DNA of 64,000 bases from Candidatus Stoquefichus sp. SB1 (GTDB lineage: Bacteria > Bacillota_I > Bacilli_A > Erysipelotrichales > Coprobacillaceae). Location of the stretch: the NCBI RefSeq assembly GCF_001244545.1, contig NZ_LN852692.1:62001-126000 (forward strand). Reading direction: 5' to 3'. The position numbers and the translations under genes are program-made. Of this stretch, positions 55,007-63,488 are shown one piece after another (positions within the stretch are counted from its first letter, which is position 1; every line of letters begins with the position of its first letter). The notes under the pieces are model-generated. The model was not told where the DNA came from. It was given only the letters and a program-made list of their open reading frames with translations, and did no database searches.

Positions 55007-55936
55007 ATGATTATTACAGTGACTTTAAATCCAGCAATTGATAAAACAGCTCAAGTTGATAAGATGGTTTGTAATGGATTAAACCGTTTAGATCATGTTT
55101 TACTTGATGTGGGTGGTAAAGGTATCAATGTTTCTAAAGCAATTCAGCAATTAGGTGGTCAATCTATTTGTACTGGTTTCATTGCAGGTGAAAATGGGCA
55201 ATGGATTGAAAAGAAGTTAGACCAGATGGGCTTGGAATATAAATTCCAGCATGTTGATGGTAATACACGTATGAATTTAAAAGTTTTAGATAAGGATATG
55301 AACTTGACTGAACTTAATGAAGTGGGTCAGGAAATAAGTCAACAAGATGTTAAAGCATTGAGTGATGCTTTATTAGAAATGACGTTTGAAGGTGACATTG
55401 TTGTGTTAGCTGGAAGCGTTCCTAAAGGTGTTCCCAAAACGATTTATAATGAATTAATAACTTTATTAAAAGAAAAAGGTGCAAAAGTGATTCTTGATGC
55501 TGATGGTGATTTATTCACTAATGGTATTGAAGCAGGACCTTATTTAATTAAGCCGAATAAATATGAATTGTGTAAATATTTTGGTTTAAATGAGGATGTC
55601 AGTGATTTGGTGTTAATTGAAAATGCTCGTAAATTACTTTATAAAGGCATTGAACTGGTTGTGATTTCACTTGGCTCAGATGGTGCAATGTTCATTACTC
55701 ATGATGAAGTAGCACGTGTTCCAGGATTAAATATTGTTGCTCATTCTGCAGTTGGTGCAGGTGATTCAATGGTTGGCGCATTGGCTTATGGGATTGAACA
55801 GAATTATGAACTTATTCCATTGATTAAATGGGCAGTTGCGACATCAGCTGGAGCAGTTATGACTGAAGGAACCAAAGCACCAAGTCTTGCAATGGTTGAA
55901 AAATTAATTAATGAAGTGAACATTTATTTTAAATAA
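55007..55936 (+). CDS. fruK: PfkB-family sugar-phosphate kinase, 1-phosphofructokinase-like
   Basis: A 309-residue ribokinase-fold kinase: TLNPAIDKTAQVD, the GGKGINVSKAI substrate motif and C-terminal GAGDSMVGAL with the catalytic Asp. It belongs to the LacC/FruK group that adds the second phosphate to ketose-1-phosphates or tagatose-6-phosphate. In this operon it would make a bisphosphate from a PTS product, fitting a ketose-1-phosphate intermediate. Confidence 0.85.
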   Translation: MIITVTLNPAIDKTAQVDKMVCNGLNRLDHVLLDVGGKGINVSKAIQQLGGQSICTGFIAGENGQWIEKKLDQMGLEYKFQHVDGNTRMNLKVLDKDMNLTELNEVGQEISQQDVKALSDALLEMTFEGDIVVLAGSVPKGVPKTIYNELITLLKEKGAKVILDADGDLFTNGIEAGPYLIKPNKYELCKYFGLNEDVSDLVLIENARKLLYKGIELVVISLGSDGAMFITHDEVARVPGLNIVAHSAVGAGDSMVGALAYGIEQNYELIPLIKWAVATSAGAVMTEGTKAPSLAMVEKLINEVNIYFK

Positions 55937-55951
55937 GAGGAGAACATATAT

Positions 55952-57202
55952 ATGAAAACAAAAGCAGTCCGTCTTTATGGCGTTGATGATATAAGATTAG
56001 AAGAATTTGATTTACCAGAAATTAAAGATGATGAAATTTTAGTCAAAGTTGTTTCAGATAGTATTTGTATGTCAACATACAAAACAATTAAACAAGGTGC
56101 AAACCATAAACGTGTTCCTAATGATGTTTATGACAATCCAATTATTATTGGTCATGAGTTTGCTGGTGATATTGTGAAAGTTGGTAAAAAATGGCAAGAT
56201 CAATTTAAACCAGGTCAAAAATTTGCTCAACAGCCAGCTATCCCAGGTCAAATGGAATCACCAGGTTATTCATATCAATGGTGTGGTGGTGACAGCGAAT
56301 ACTGTATTTTTCCTAATGATATTATTGAAGCTGGATGTTTATGGACTTTTGAAGGAGATAGTTACTTTGCCGCTTCTGTAGCTGAACCAATGTGTTGTGT
56401 TATCTCTGGATTCCATACTCATTATCATACAGTCCCAGGAAGTTATGATCATGTTATGGGGACGAAAAAAGATGGAAATATCATTGTTTTAGGTGGTTGT
56501 GGTCCAATGGGACTAGGAGCAGTGAGTTATGCATTGACTTATGAAAACAAACCAAAAAGATTTGTTGTGACAGATATTGATGATGCAAGAATTGAACGTG
56601 CGAGAGAAGTGATTTCAGAAGCAGAAGCTGCTAAACATGGTGTTGAATTACATTATGTGAATACTGCTAAAATGAAAGATCCAGTGGCAGAATTAATGGC
56701 TCTCACTGATGGACATGGCTATGATGATGTCTTTGTCTATGTTCCTCTTGAAAGTGTTTCTGAAATGGCTGATCAGTTAATGGCATATGATGGAAATCTT
56801 AACTTATTTGCCGGACCAACAGATCCAGACTTCTCAGCTTCTATGAATTTATACAATTGTCATTATTCAAGACATCGTATCTTAGGAAGCACGGGTGGAA
56901 CTATTGATGATATGAAAGAAGCAATTGAAAAAGATGCTCAAGGTCAAATCAAAACAGCTGTTATGATTACTCATATTGGAGGTTTAGATGCAGTTGCTGA
57001 TACGACAAAGAATTTACCAAATATTCCAGGTGGAAAGAAATTAATCTATACACATATTCAAATGCCTTTAACAGCAATTGATGATTTTGAAGAATTAGGA
57101 AAAACAAATGAATTATTTAAAAAACTTGCTGATTCTACAAAGAAAACAAATGGTTTATGGAATAGTGAAGCAGAAAAGATTCTTTTAGAAAGTTTCCAAT
57201 AA
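55952..57202 (+). CDS. Sorbose-1-phosphate-reductase-like (zinc ADH superfamily)
   Basis: A 416-residue medium-chain dehydrogenase. Its N-terminus (KTKAVRLYGVDDIRLEEFDL, EILVKVVSDSICMSTYK, IIGHEFAGDIVKVGKKW) is characteristic of L-sorbose-1-phosphate reductase (SorE) and relatives, and VLGGCGPMGLGAV is the cofactor site. SorE reduces L-sorbose-1-phosphate to D-glucitol-6-phosphate. Combined with a mannitol-type PTS and a PfkB kinase, it suggests a hexitol or ketose pathway. The last 60 bp run toward a terminator at 57207. AAGAGGAG precedes the ATG. Confidence 0.82.
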   Translation: MKTKAVRLYGVDDIRLEEFDLPEIKDDEILVKVVSDSICMSTYKTIKQGANHKRVPNDVYDNPIIIGHEFAGDIVKVGKKWQDQFKPGQKFAQQPAIPGQMESPGYSYQWCGGDSEYCIFPNDIIEAGCLWTFEGDSYFAASVAEPMCCVISGFHTHYHTVPGSYDHVMGTKKDGNIIVLGGCGPMGLGAVSYALTYENKPKRFVVTDIDDARIERAREVISEAEAAKHGVELHYVNTAKMKDPVAELMALTDGHGYDDVFVYVPLESVSEMADQLMAYDGNLNLFAGPTDPDFSASMNLYNCHYSRHRILGSTGGTIDDMKEAIEKDAQGQIKTAVMITHIGGLDAVADTTKNLPNIPGGKKLIYTHIQMPLTAIDDFEELGKTNELFKKLADSTKKTNGLWNSEAEKILLESFQ

Positions 57203-57206
57203 ATGA

Positions 57207-57239
57207 AAAAGGCTTATGTTTTGCATAAGCCTCTTTTTA
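57207..57239 (+). terminator. Terminator after the mannitol-type operon
   Basis: AGGCTTATG-TTTTG-CATAAGCCT is a perfect stem followed by CTTTTTAT. An in-frame ATG at 57203 makes the fbp reading frame run through this hairpin, which is why that ATG is unlikely to be the real start. Confidence 0.9.
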
Positions 57240-57244
57240 TAAAG

Positions 57245-58984
57245 ATGAAAGATCATCAAAAGTATTTTCAGGAATTATCAAGAGAATATCCAACTATTCA
57301 ATCCATTTGTCAAGAAATTATTCACTTACAGTCACTTTTAAATTTACCTAAAGGAACAGAACATTATATATCAGATTTACATGGTGAATATAATGCCTTT
57401 GCTCATCTTATGAATAATTGTTCAGGGGTTATTAAAGAAAAAGCCATTGTTATTTTTGAAAATGAAATGTCTTTACAAGACATTAATGAACTTTGTTTTT
57501 TAATCTATTATCCCGATAAAGTTCTGACACAGAAGTATCCACAAGTCTGGTATCGAGATATGATTTTAAAACTGATACGCTTAACACGTTATGTGACATC
57601 TAAATATACTCGTTCACATGTAAGGGAAAATATTAAAAATGAATATGCATATATTATTGATGAACTGCTTCATGCACAGTTAGATGAACTTGATCAACAA
57701 TATGTTTATCATCTGCAAATTATTGACACCATTATTGAATTAGATGAAGCTGATCATTTTATAACAATTCTCACAGAAATGATTCGTTTTTTTGCCATTC
57801 ATCGTTTGCATATTCTAGGAGATATTTATGATCGAGGGGCATTTCCAGATAAAATTATAGATGATTTAATGAACTGTCAGCGTTTTGATTTACAATGGGG
57901 GAATCATGATATTTTATGGCTGGGAGCAAGTTTAGGACAGCCAGCATGCATCATGAGTGTTGTCAAAAACTGTGTTCATTATCGGCATATAGAACTTTTA
58001 GAAAAAAGTTATGGCATTCCATTACGCAAACTCATGATGACAGCAACCAATCAAACGGACCAAAAGAGTCATCATCAGGCAATGGAAGAATTTTGCTTAA
58101 ATATGTTATACAAATTAGAGTCGCAGCTCATCAACACTTATCCAGAGTGGCAAATGGACTATCGTTTATCGCAACATCATGATTCACAGTTAACTAATCA
58201 GGAACAGGCGATTTTAAATGATTTACAAAAAAGTTTTATGTCTAGTCAAAAACTTCAAAAACATATGCAATTTTTACTGAAACATTCATCATTATATTTA
58301 AAAACCAATCATCATCTTTTGTTTCATGGCTGTGTACCACTTAATGATGATGGAAAGTTTTATCATCATCATTGTTTTGGTCAGGAACTTTATGGAAAAG
58401 CTTATTTTGATGAAGTAAATCTGCATATTCAGGAAGCATATTATCAGCATGATCAGGAATCGATAGATTATTTATGGTATTTATGGTGTGGTGATTATTC
58501 TCCTTTATGTGGACGAAGAATTGTCTTAGATCAGCCTTGCGAAGAAGTGAAAAATGCTTATTATCAATATATTCAAAGTGAAGAAACATGTGTTATGCTT
58601 CTTAATGAATTTGGTTTGTATGATCATGAATGTATGATTATTAATGGGCATACACCAGTCCGTGTGAAAGAAGGAGAGAGTCCTTTAAAAGGGAATGGGA
58701 AACTGATTGTTATTGATGGGGGATTTTGTATGCAAAATCATAGAAAAACAGGAGTAGCAGGCTATACATTAATTAGTAATAGTCATGGTATGCGTTTAAA
58801 AACACATCATATTCATCTAGGTAGTTATGATATTCATCATGATATGCAATATGAATCAACAATTATTTATACACGTCAAAAGCAGGAAATGATTAAAGAT
58901 ACAAAAGATGGTTATCAATTATTAGAAAGAATTGAAGATCTTAAGACTTTATTATCATTAAAGCGACAAGGTTTTTATCAATAA
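57245..58984 (+). CDS. fbp: Class III fructose-1,6-bisphosphatase
   Basis: A 579-residue enzyme of the Bacillus-type (class III) FBPase family: NLPKGTEHYISDLHGEYNAF and HILGDIYDRGAFPD metal-binding motifs, WGNHDILWLG, and INGHTPVRVKEGESP near the C-terminus. It hydrolyses fructose-1,6-bisphosphate in gluconeogenesis. I place the start at M of MKDHQKYFQELS (57245) since family members begin there and the longer frame would read through the terminator. No clear ribosome binding site or promoter is visible just before it. Confidence 0.9.
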   Translation: MKDHQKYFQELSREYPTIQSICQEIIHLQSLLNLPKGTEHYISDLHGEYNAFAHLMNNCSGVIKEKAIVIFENEMSLQDINELCFLIYYPDKVLTQKYPQVWYRDMILKLIRLTRYVTSKYTRSHVRENIKNEYAYIIDELLHAQLDELDQQYVYHLQIIDTIIELDEADHFITILTEMIRFFAIHRLHILGDIYDRGAFPDKIIDDLMNCQRFDLQWGNHDILWLGASLGQPACIMSVVKNCVHYRHIELLEKSYGIPLRKLMMTATNQTDQKSHHQAMEEFCLNMLYKLESQLINTYPEWQMDYRLSQHHDSQLTNQEQAILNDLQKSFMSSQKLQKHMQFLLKHSSLYLKTNHHLLFHGCVPLNDDGKFYHHHCFGQELYGKAYFDEVNLHIQEAYYQHDQESIDYLWYLWCGDYSPLCGRRIVLDQPCEEVKNAYYQYIQSEETCVMLLNEFGLYDHECMIINGHTPVRVKEGESPLKGNGKLIVIDGGFCMQNHRKTGVAGYTLISNSHGMRLKTHHIHLGSYDIHHDMQYESTIIYTRQKQEMIKDTKDGYQLLERIEDLKTLLSLKRQGFYQ

Positions 58985-59004
58985 TAATAAAATCATCAGA
59001 AACC

Positions 59005-59406
59005 TTAATATTTCTTTTTAGCAGGATTCTTGTCATCTGGAATAAGATGTTCAAGAATCTTTTTTTCTCTTTCTACTTTATCCTGAAGATATTTAACTCT
59101 TTGTTGGGCTTGTTTTAAAGCTTCTTTTCCTTTGTTAAGTTGATTTGTTAAAATAGCTAATCTTTGAGAAAGGGCTTCATCACTATCTTGTTGACATAAA
59201 CTTTGAAATTCACGAATATCATCAATCGACATACCTAAACTTCTTAAATATTTTACACCACGTAACCAATCAAGTGTTTCATCATCGAAAAGCCTTCTAT
59301 TATTCTTATCTCTTTTGACATGAGGAACAATATTTTGATCGGTATAATAGCGAATTGTATGTTCACTCATATCTAACAATAAACAAACTTCTTTTAATGT
59401 ATACAT
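59005..59406 (-). CDS. MerR-family transcriptional regulator
   Basis: A 133-residue regulator with the N-terminal MerR winged HTH (LKEVCLLLDMSEHTIRYYTDQNIVPHVKRD, then RLFDDETLDWLRGVKYLRSLGMSIDDIREF) and a C-terminal coiled coil (about 80-125). It lacks metal-binding cysteines, so it probably senses a small organic or a redox signal. It diverges from the AKR gene at 59510 across an ideal MerR-type promoter with a 19-bp spacer. Confidence 0.92.
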   Translation of the reverse strand: MYTLKEVCLLLDMSEHTIRYYTDQNIVPHVKRDKNNRRLFDDETLDWLRGVKYLRSLGMSIDDIREFQSLCQQDSDEALSQRLAILTNQLNKGKEALKQAQQRVKYLQDKVEREKKILEHLIPDDKNPAKKKY

Positions 59407-59435
59407 TGTATTTTACTCCTTTTTTTAAAAAGTTC

Positions 59436-59466
59436 TTGACCTCGAGTGACTCGAGGATATTACAAT
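59436..59466 (+). promoter_or_regulatory. MerR-controlled promoter of the AKR pair
   Basis: TTGACC, then a 19-bp spacer and TACAAT. The perfect palindrome CCTCGAG-TGA-CTCGAGG lies in the spacer, starting within the -35. The long spacer and central operator are the hallmark of MerR-activated promoters. Confidence 0.88.
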
Positions 59467-59509
59467 GCTATTGTAACAAAAAGAAATAAAGGTGTAAAGG
59501 AGGGTTTGA

Positions 59510-60355
59510 ATGAAATATGTTCAATTAAATAATGGTATTATGATGCCTCAAATAGGATTTGGTGTTTGTGGATTTAAGGATTTAGAAGAATGTGAAAAGA
59601 TAGTTTTAAAGGCAATAGAGGTTGGTTATCGTTTGTTTGATACTGCAGCAATATATGAAAATGAAGAGGCTATTGGTAGTGCTATAAAGAAAAGTGGTAT
59701 TCCTAGAGATGAATTTTTTATTACTTCTAAATTATGGGTTACAGATAATAGCTATGAAGGAGCAAAAAAGGGGTTTAATGAATCGTTAGAAAAGTTACAG
59801 GTAGAATCTATTGATCTCTATTTGCTGCATCGTCCTTTGGGTGATTATTATGGGGCATGGAGAGCTTTAACGGAGTTATATCAGGAAGGAAAAATAAAGG
59901 CAATTGGCGTATCTAATTTCTTTAATGATCGTTTATATGATTTGGTTTATAACAATGAGATTAAGCCTGTTATCAATCAAATTCAATGTCATCCCTTTTT
60001 ACAAAGACAAGAGGAGATGACATTGCACCAGGAGTTAGATATTCAATTAGAAGCATGGTCACCATTTGCTGCGGGAATGAATCATTTATTTGAAAATGAA
60101 GTTTTAAAAGAACTTGCAAATAAATATCATAAAACTGTTGGACAAATTATTTTAAGATGGCATATCCAAAGAGGTTTTGTTGTCATTCCAAGATCAACAA
60201 AAGAAGCAAGAATGAAAGAAAATATTGAAGTTTTTGATTTTGCTTTAAGTGAAGAAGAAATGATAAAAATAAAGACATTGGATATAGAAAAAAGAGAAGA
60301 TAGTCAATATCGTTTAGAAAGTTTAAAAAGAGTCTATAAAACAAAAAGAATGTGA
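59510..60355 (+). CDS. Aldo/keto reductase (AKR5-like)
   Basis: A 281-residue AKR: YRLFDTAAIYENEEAIG (Asp and Tyr), ITSKLWVTD (Lys), LLHRPLGD (His) and the C-terminal site IPRSTKEARMKEN. Similar to the AKR at 31536 and to diketogluconate reductases. It is the first gene under the MerR promoter and is followed 9 bp later by a second AKR, so both probably respond to the same inducer. AAAGGAGG precedes the ATG. Confidence 0.92.
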   Translation: MKYVQLNNGIMMPQIGFGVCGFKDLEECEKIVLKAIEVGYRLFDTAAIYENEEAIGSAIKKSGIPRDEFFITSKLWVTDNSYEGAKKGFNESLEKLQVESIDLYLLHRPLGDYYGAWRALTELYQEGKIKAIGVSNFFNDRLYDLVYNNEIKPVINQIQCHPFLQRQEEMTLHQELDIQLEAWSPFAAGMNHLFENEVLKELANKYHKTVGQIILRWHIQRGFVVIPRSTKEARMKENIEVFDFALSEEEMIKIKTLDIEKREDSQYRLESLKRVYKTKRM

Positions 60356-60364
60356 GGTAAGAAA

Positions 60365-61513
60365 ATGAATAGTAGAAAATTAGGTTTTGGTTTAATGAGA
60401 TTGCCACTCAATAGTGACAATCCAACTGATATTGATCAGCAACAACTCAATCAAATGGTAGATTTGTTTATAAAAGAAGGTTTTACTTATTTTGATACAT
60501 CTTATGTTTATCATAATGGTGAATCAGAAATAGCAATTAAAAAAGCATTAGTTGAAAGACATGATAGAAATCATTATGTATTGGCATCTAAGTTTCCAAC
60601 TTTTCAAATGCCTGATGATCATCAGATTGAAGGTATTTTTCAAGAACAATTAGATAAATGTGGTGTTGAGTATTTTGATTATTATTTGTTGCATAATTTA
60701 AATCGTGTGTTATATGAAAGAGAAGTAGAAAAGTATCACTTATTTGATTATATGAAAAAATGGAAAAGAGAAGGGAAAATCAAGCATATTGGGTTTTCTT
60801 ATCATGATGACGCTTTTCATTTAGATAAAATATTAACAGAACATCCAGAAGTAGAATTTGTTCAGATTGTGATGAATTATTATGATGATGAGGAGCCGAT
60901 GATTCAAGGAAAGGCTTGTTATGATGTGATTCGTAAACATGGATGTCAAGTTGTTATTATGGAGCCAGTCAAAGGTGGAGCATTAATGAATGTCCCTTCA
61001 TCTGCTTTACAAAAAATGCAATCATTACATAAAGAGGCAAGCACAGCAAGTTATGCAATCCGCTATTGTGCGAGCTACGATGGTGTTTTGGCTGTTCTTT
61101 CTGGAATGTCATCATTAGAACAGGTTAAAGATAATACATCGTATATGAAAGATTTCCAGCCATTGAGTCATGAGGAATATGATATTTTAAGATATACAAA
61201 ACAAGAGATAATGAAAAAATGGAAATATCAATGTAATGATATGTCTGTATTAGATGATAATGTTTATCATGTGCCATTATCAGCTATTTTAAGAACTTAT
61301 AATAGTTTATTGATTCAACCTAATCCAACTTTTGGAGCTGAACTGAATTATTATAAATCATTTAGAACCGCTTATGATAGGGCTTTTGAAAAAGCTGATT
61401 ATTCATCTTTAAATGCAAAAATCAATGATGCATTTGATGTCAATATAGCAGTAAAAGAAGCAATTGCATTTTTAATTCAAAATAGTTTTCAGGGATATAT
61501 AGAGGACAATTAA
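60365..61513 (+). CDS. Aldo/keto reductase with a degenerate ferredoxin tail
   Basis: A 382-residue AKR (YFDTSYVYHNGESE, LASKFPTF, LLHNLNR) matching the AKR-ferredoxin protein at 35763 through the barrel. Its tail has kept the length and some helices of the ferredoxin domain (ILRTYNSLL, like DLFTAYNSA) but lost the iron-sulfur cysteines. Only one Cys remains in the first cluster region and none in CxxCxxC form. It is co-transcribed with the AKR at 59510. It probably uses NAD(P)H alone. Confidence 0.88.
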   Translation: MNSRKLGFGLMRLPLNSDNPTDIDQQQLNQMVDLFIKEGFTYFDTSYVYHNGESEIAIKKALVERHDRNHYVLASKFPTFQMPDDHQIEGIFQEQLDKCGVEYFDYYLLHNLNRVLYEREVEKYHLFDYMKKWKREGKIKHIGFSYHDDAFHLDKILTEHPEVEFVQIVMNYYDDEEPMIQGKACYDVIRKHGCQVVIMEPVKGGALMNVPSSALQKMQSLHKEASTASYAIRYCASYDGVLAVLSGMSSLEQVKDNTSYMKDFQPLSHEEYDILRYTKQEIMKKWKYQCNDMSVLDDNVYHVPLSAILRTYNSLLIQPNPTFGAELNYYKSFRTAYDRAFEKADYSSLNAKINDAFDVNIAVKEAIAFLIQNSFQGYIEDN

Positions 61514-61520
61514 AAGATTA

Positions 61521-61555
61521 AAAAAAGGAATCTAGTGAAATAGATTTCTTTTTTT
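61521..61555 (+). terminator. Terminator after the AKR pair
   Basis: An A-run and GGAATCTA (61528-61535) pair with TAGATTTC and a T-run. Confidence 0.82.
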
Positions 61556-61659
61556 GATGATAACTACATATACTCAAAAAGCATATTATCCTATTTGATA
61601 TAGGTATTTGATATTTAATATTAATACGATAAAATAATTTTAAAAAGGAGAAGAGATGT

Positions 61660-62142
61660 ATGAAAAAGATAATAGTCATGAGCTTAATTTGTTTATTGGG
61701 ATTATATGGATGTATACAAGATAAATATCAGCAAGTTTCAGAAGTTAACCAACCAGACAATAATGAATCTATTTTACAGGAGGAAAAACAAATGAAAATC
61801 AAAATCAGCAATAATGAATATACAATCACTTATTTGTTAAACGAGAGTTTAGCATCTCAATCACTATACCAGCAATTACCACTTGATATTCAGGTTGAAA
61901 ATTATGGAGATAATGAAAAAATATTCTATCCTCCAATACCTCTTGATACAACAAATACACCTCTATTGATCAATGGTCAAGTTGGAACATTGGGATATTT
62001 TGCACCATGGGGTGATGTTGTTATGTATTATGGAGAATGTGAGGCATATAGTGGTTTGTATATTTTAGGAGAGTCTATTGAGGGAAGTGAACAAATTGTA
62101 AATTTAAGGGGAAATTTACATATTGAGAGGGTAGAAGAATGA
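61660..62142 (+). CDS. Cyclophilin-like-fold lipoprotein
   Basis: A 160-residue exported protein with a signal peptide and lipobox LYGC (about residues 15-18), then a spacer and a cyclophilin-like-fold domain (KIKISNNEYTITYLLNESLASQSLYQQLP, LGYFAPWGDVVMYYG, LGESIEGSEQIV). Such domains occur with flavin reductase partners. It overlaps the FMN oxidoreductase by ATGA, implying a joint role. Its exact function is unknown. AAAAGGAG precedes the ATG. Confidence 0.82.
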   Translation: MKKIIVMSLICLLGLYGCIQDKYQQVSEVNQPDNNESILQEEKQMKIKISNNEYTITYLLNESLASQSLYQQLPLDIQVENYGDNEKIFYPPIPLDTTNTPLLINGQVGTLGYFAPWGDVVMYYGECEAYSGLYILGESIEGSEQIVNLRGNLHIERVEE

Positions 62143-62684
62143 TGAGAAAAATATTGGTTATTGTTGGTAGTGGAAAACTTCATGGAAATACAAATCAATT
62201 ATCAGATGAATTTATTCGGGGTGCTTTAGAGACAGGACATCAGGTGAAAAAAGTTAATTTAACTGAGAATATTCAAGGGTGTAAAGGATGTGGTGTATGT
62301 CAAAATAATGGACATCATTGTGTTATACGAGATATGATGAAGGATATTTACCCTTTGTTTGATGAAGCAGATACAATTGTTATGGCTTCACCATTGTATT
62401 TTTGGAGTCTATCAGCAAGATTGAAAAGTTTTATTGATAGGCTTTACGCAATATCAACAGATGATGAATATCCTCAAAAAGATACTGTATTATTAATGAC
62501 TTCTGGAAGTGATGAGTTTTATGCTTTTGAACAAGCTGTTTCATTTTATCGCTTTTTTATAAAAGCACTAGGTTGGAAGGATCAAGGAATGGTACTCGCT
62601 GGTAGTTGTATAACAAAACAAACAGAAACAGCAGTTAAGGAACATTTCTTAAATGAAGCCTATTGCTTAGGAAAGAGAATATAG
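62139..62684 (+). CDS. NAD(P)H-dependent FMN oxidoreductase (iron-sulfur-flavoprotein-like)
   Basis: A 181-residue flavodoxin-fold protein: VGSGKLHGNTNQLSDEF, cysteine-rich CKGCGVC plus C in HHCVIRD, and MASPLYFWSLSARLKSFIDRLY. It resembles the 43222 protein, keeping the extra cysteines. It overlaps the preceding lipoprotein gene by four bases (either ATG at 62139 or 62142 may be used). Likely a soluble reductase partner of the cyclophilin-like lipoprotein or of an electron-transfer chain. Confidence 0.88.
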   Translation: MMRKILVIVGSGKLHGNTNQLSDEFIRGALETGHQVKKVNLTENIQGCKGCGVCQNNGHHCVIRDMMKDIYPLFDEADTIVMASPLYFWSLSARLKSFIDRLYAISTDDEYPQKDTVLLMTSGSDEFYAFEQAVSFYRFFIKALGWKDQGMVLAGSCITKQTETAVKEHFLNEAYCLGKRI

Positions 62685-62727
62685 ATAAGATACGAAAACA
62701 TAATTTTATATAACACAGAGCAATAAG

Positions 62728-62765
62728 AAAGGACATCCATTATGAAAATGGATGTCCTTTAATGA
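62728..62765 (+). terminator. Terminator before the invertible region
   Basis: AAAGGACATCCATT pairs perfectly (14 bp) with AATGGATGTCCTTT after a 5-nt loop. It insulates the downstream switch region. Confidence 0.87.
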
Positions 62766-62770
62766 TGTTG

Positions 62771-62796
62771 TTTTCGTAGAATAATCTATTCTACGA
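62771..62796. repeat. Left inverted repeat of the candidate invertible promoter
   Basis: A 26-nt repeat whose core AGAATAATCTATTCTA is itself a near-perfect palindrome. It matches the reverse complement of 62930-62955 at 24 of 26 positions. Confidence 0.82.
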
Positions 62797-62801
62797 CATG
62801 A

Positions 62802-62830
62802 ATTATAGCATATATCATTTTTAAATGAAA
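62802..62830 (-). promoter_or_regulatory. Promoter inside the invertible segment, currently facing left
   Basis: On the minus strand TTTCAT, 17 bp and an extended -10 TGC-TATAAT (62807-62802). Transcription would start within the left repeat and run toward the terminator at 62728, away from the antiterminator genes. Confidence 0.68.
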
Positions 62831-62929
62831 GGTCAAATTTGTTTTCTCTTATTTTGCAAATATTTTATTTGCTATTAATAAATATATTTGCTAATAAGGA
62901 ATATTTTCTTCTTTTTTTCTTTATATTTT

Positions 62930-62955
62930 TCCTAGAATAGATTATTCTGCGAAAA
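62930..62955. repeat. Right inverted repeat of the candidate invertible promoter
   Basis: Inverted partner of 62771-62796, with the identical 16-nt core in opposite orientation. It lies 30 bp before the start of the first antiterminator gene. The segment between the repeats is 133 bp. Confidence 0.82.
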
Positions 62956-62984
62956 ATTGAACAGATGAAAAGGAGTTGATAACC

Positions 62985-63488
62985 ATGTATTGGTATATTG
63001 CTCATGTGAATGAGAATAAAAAAACTAAACTGGTGAAATTCTTTAATAGTCAGGAAAATACCAATGCTTTTATTCCTAAAATGGAAAAATGGTACAGTAT
63101 GAAGGGTATAAAGGATTATATCATTAAAGATTTGTATCCAGATTATGTGTTTATTAAGAGTCCATTAGATTTGGAAGAATTTAATAAATGTTTTAAAGAG
63201 TTTTTTGAGACTGTTGATGGATTTGCTCAATTACTAGGATATGATGATGTTTATCCATTAAGTGAGAGTGAACAATCTTTGATGGAAAAATTATTTGATA
63301 ATCAGGATGTCATTAAACATTCAGTAGGGAATATAGTCAATTCTCAATTGATTGTTGATGAAGGTCCATTAATGAATATGGAAGATAAAGTAATTAAGAT
63401 TAATCGTCATCATAGAATAGCAACTTTAAAAACTGAACTGTTCAATAATAGATTAATTGTTCCTTTAGAGGTTATAAGTAAAACATGA
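62985..63488 (+). CDS. NusG/LoaP-like transcription antiterminator, first
   Basis: A 167-residue protein with an N-terminal NGN domain (MYWYIAHVNENKKTKLVKFFN, AFIPKMEKWYSM, LYPDYVFIKSPLDLEEF) and a C-terminal KOW-like segment (DEGPLMNMEDKVIKINRHHRIATLKTE). Specialised NusG paralogues of this type (LoaP, UpxY) bind RNA polymerase to drive long polysaccharide or antibiotic operons. ATG 62985 follows AGGAG; the TTG at 62976 is too close. It would be read from the invertible promoter only in the flipped orientation. It overlaps the next gene by four bases. Confidence 0.85.
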   Translation: MYWYIAHVNENKKTKLVKFFNSQENTNAFIPKMEKWYSMKGIKDYIIKDLYPDYVFIKSPLDLEEFNKCFKEFFETVDGFAQLLGYDDVYPLSESEQSLMEKLFDNQDVIKHSVGNIVNSQLIVDEGPLMNMEDKVIKINRHHRIATLKTELFNNRLIVPLEVISKT

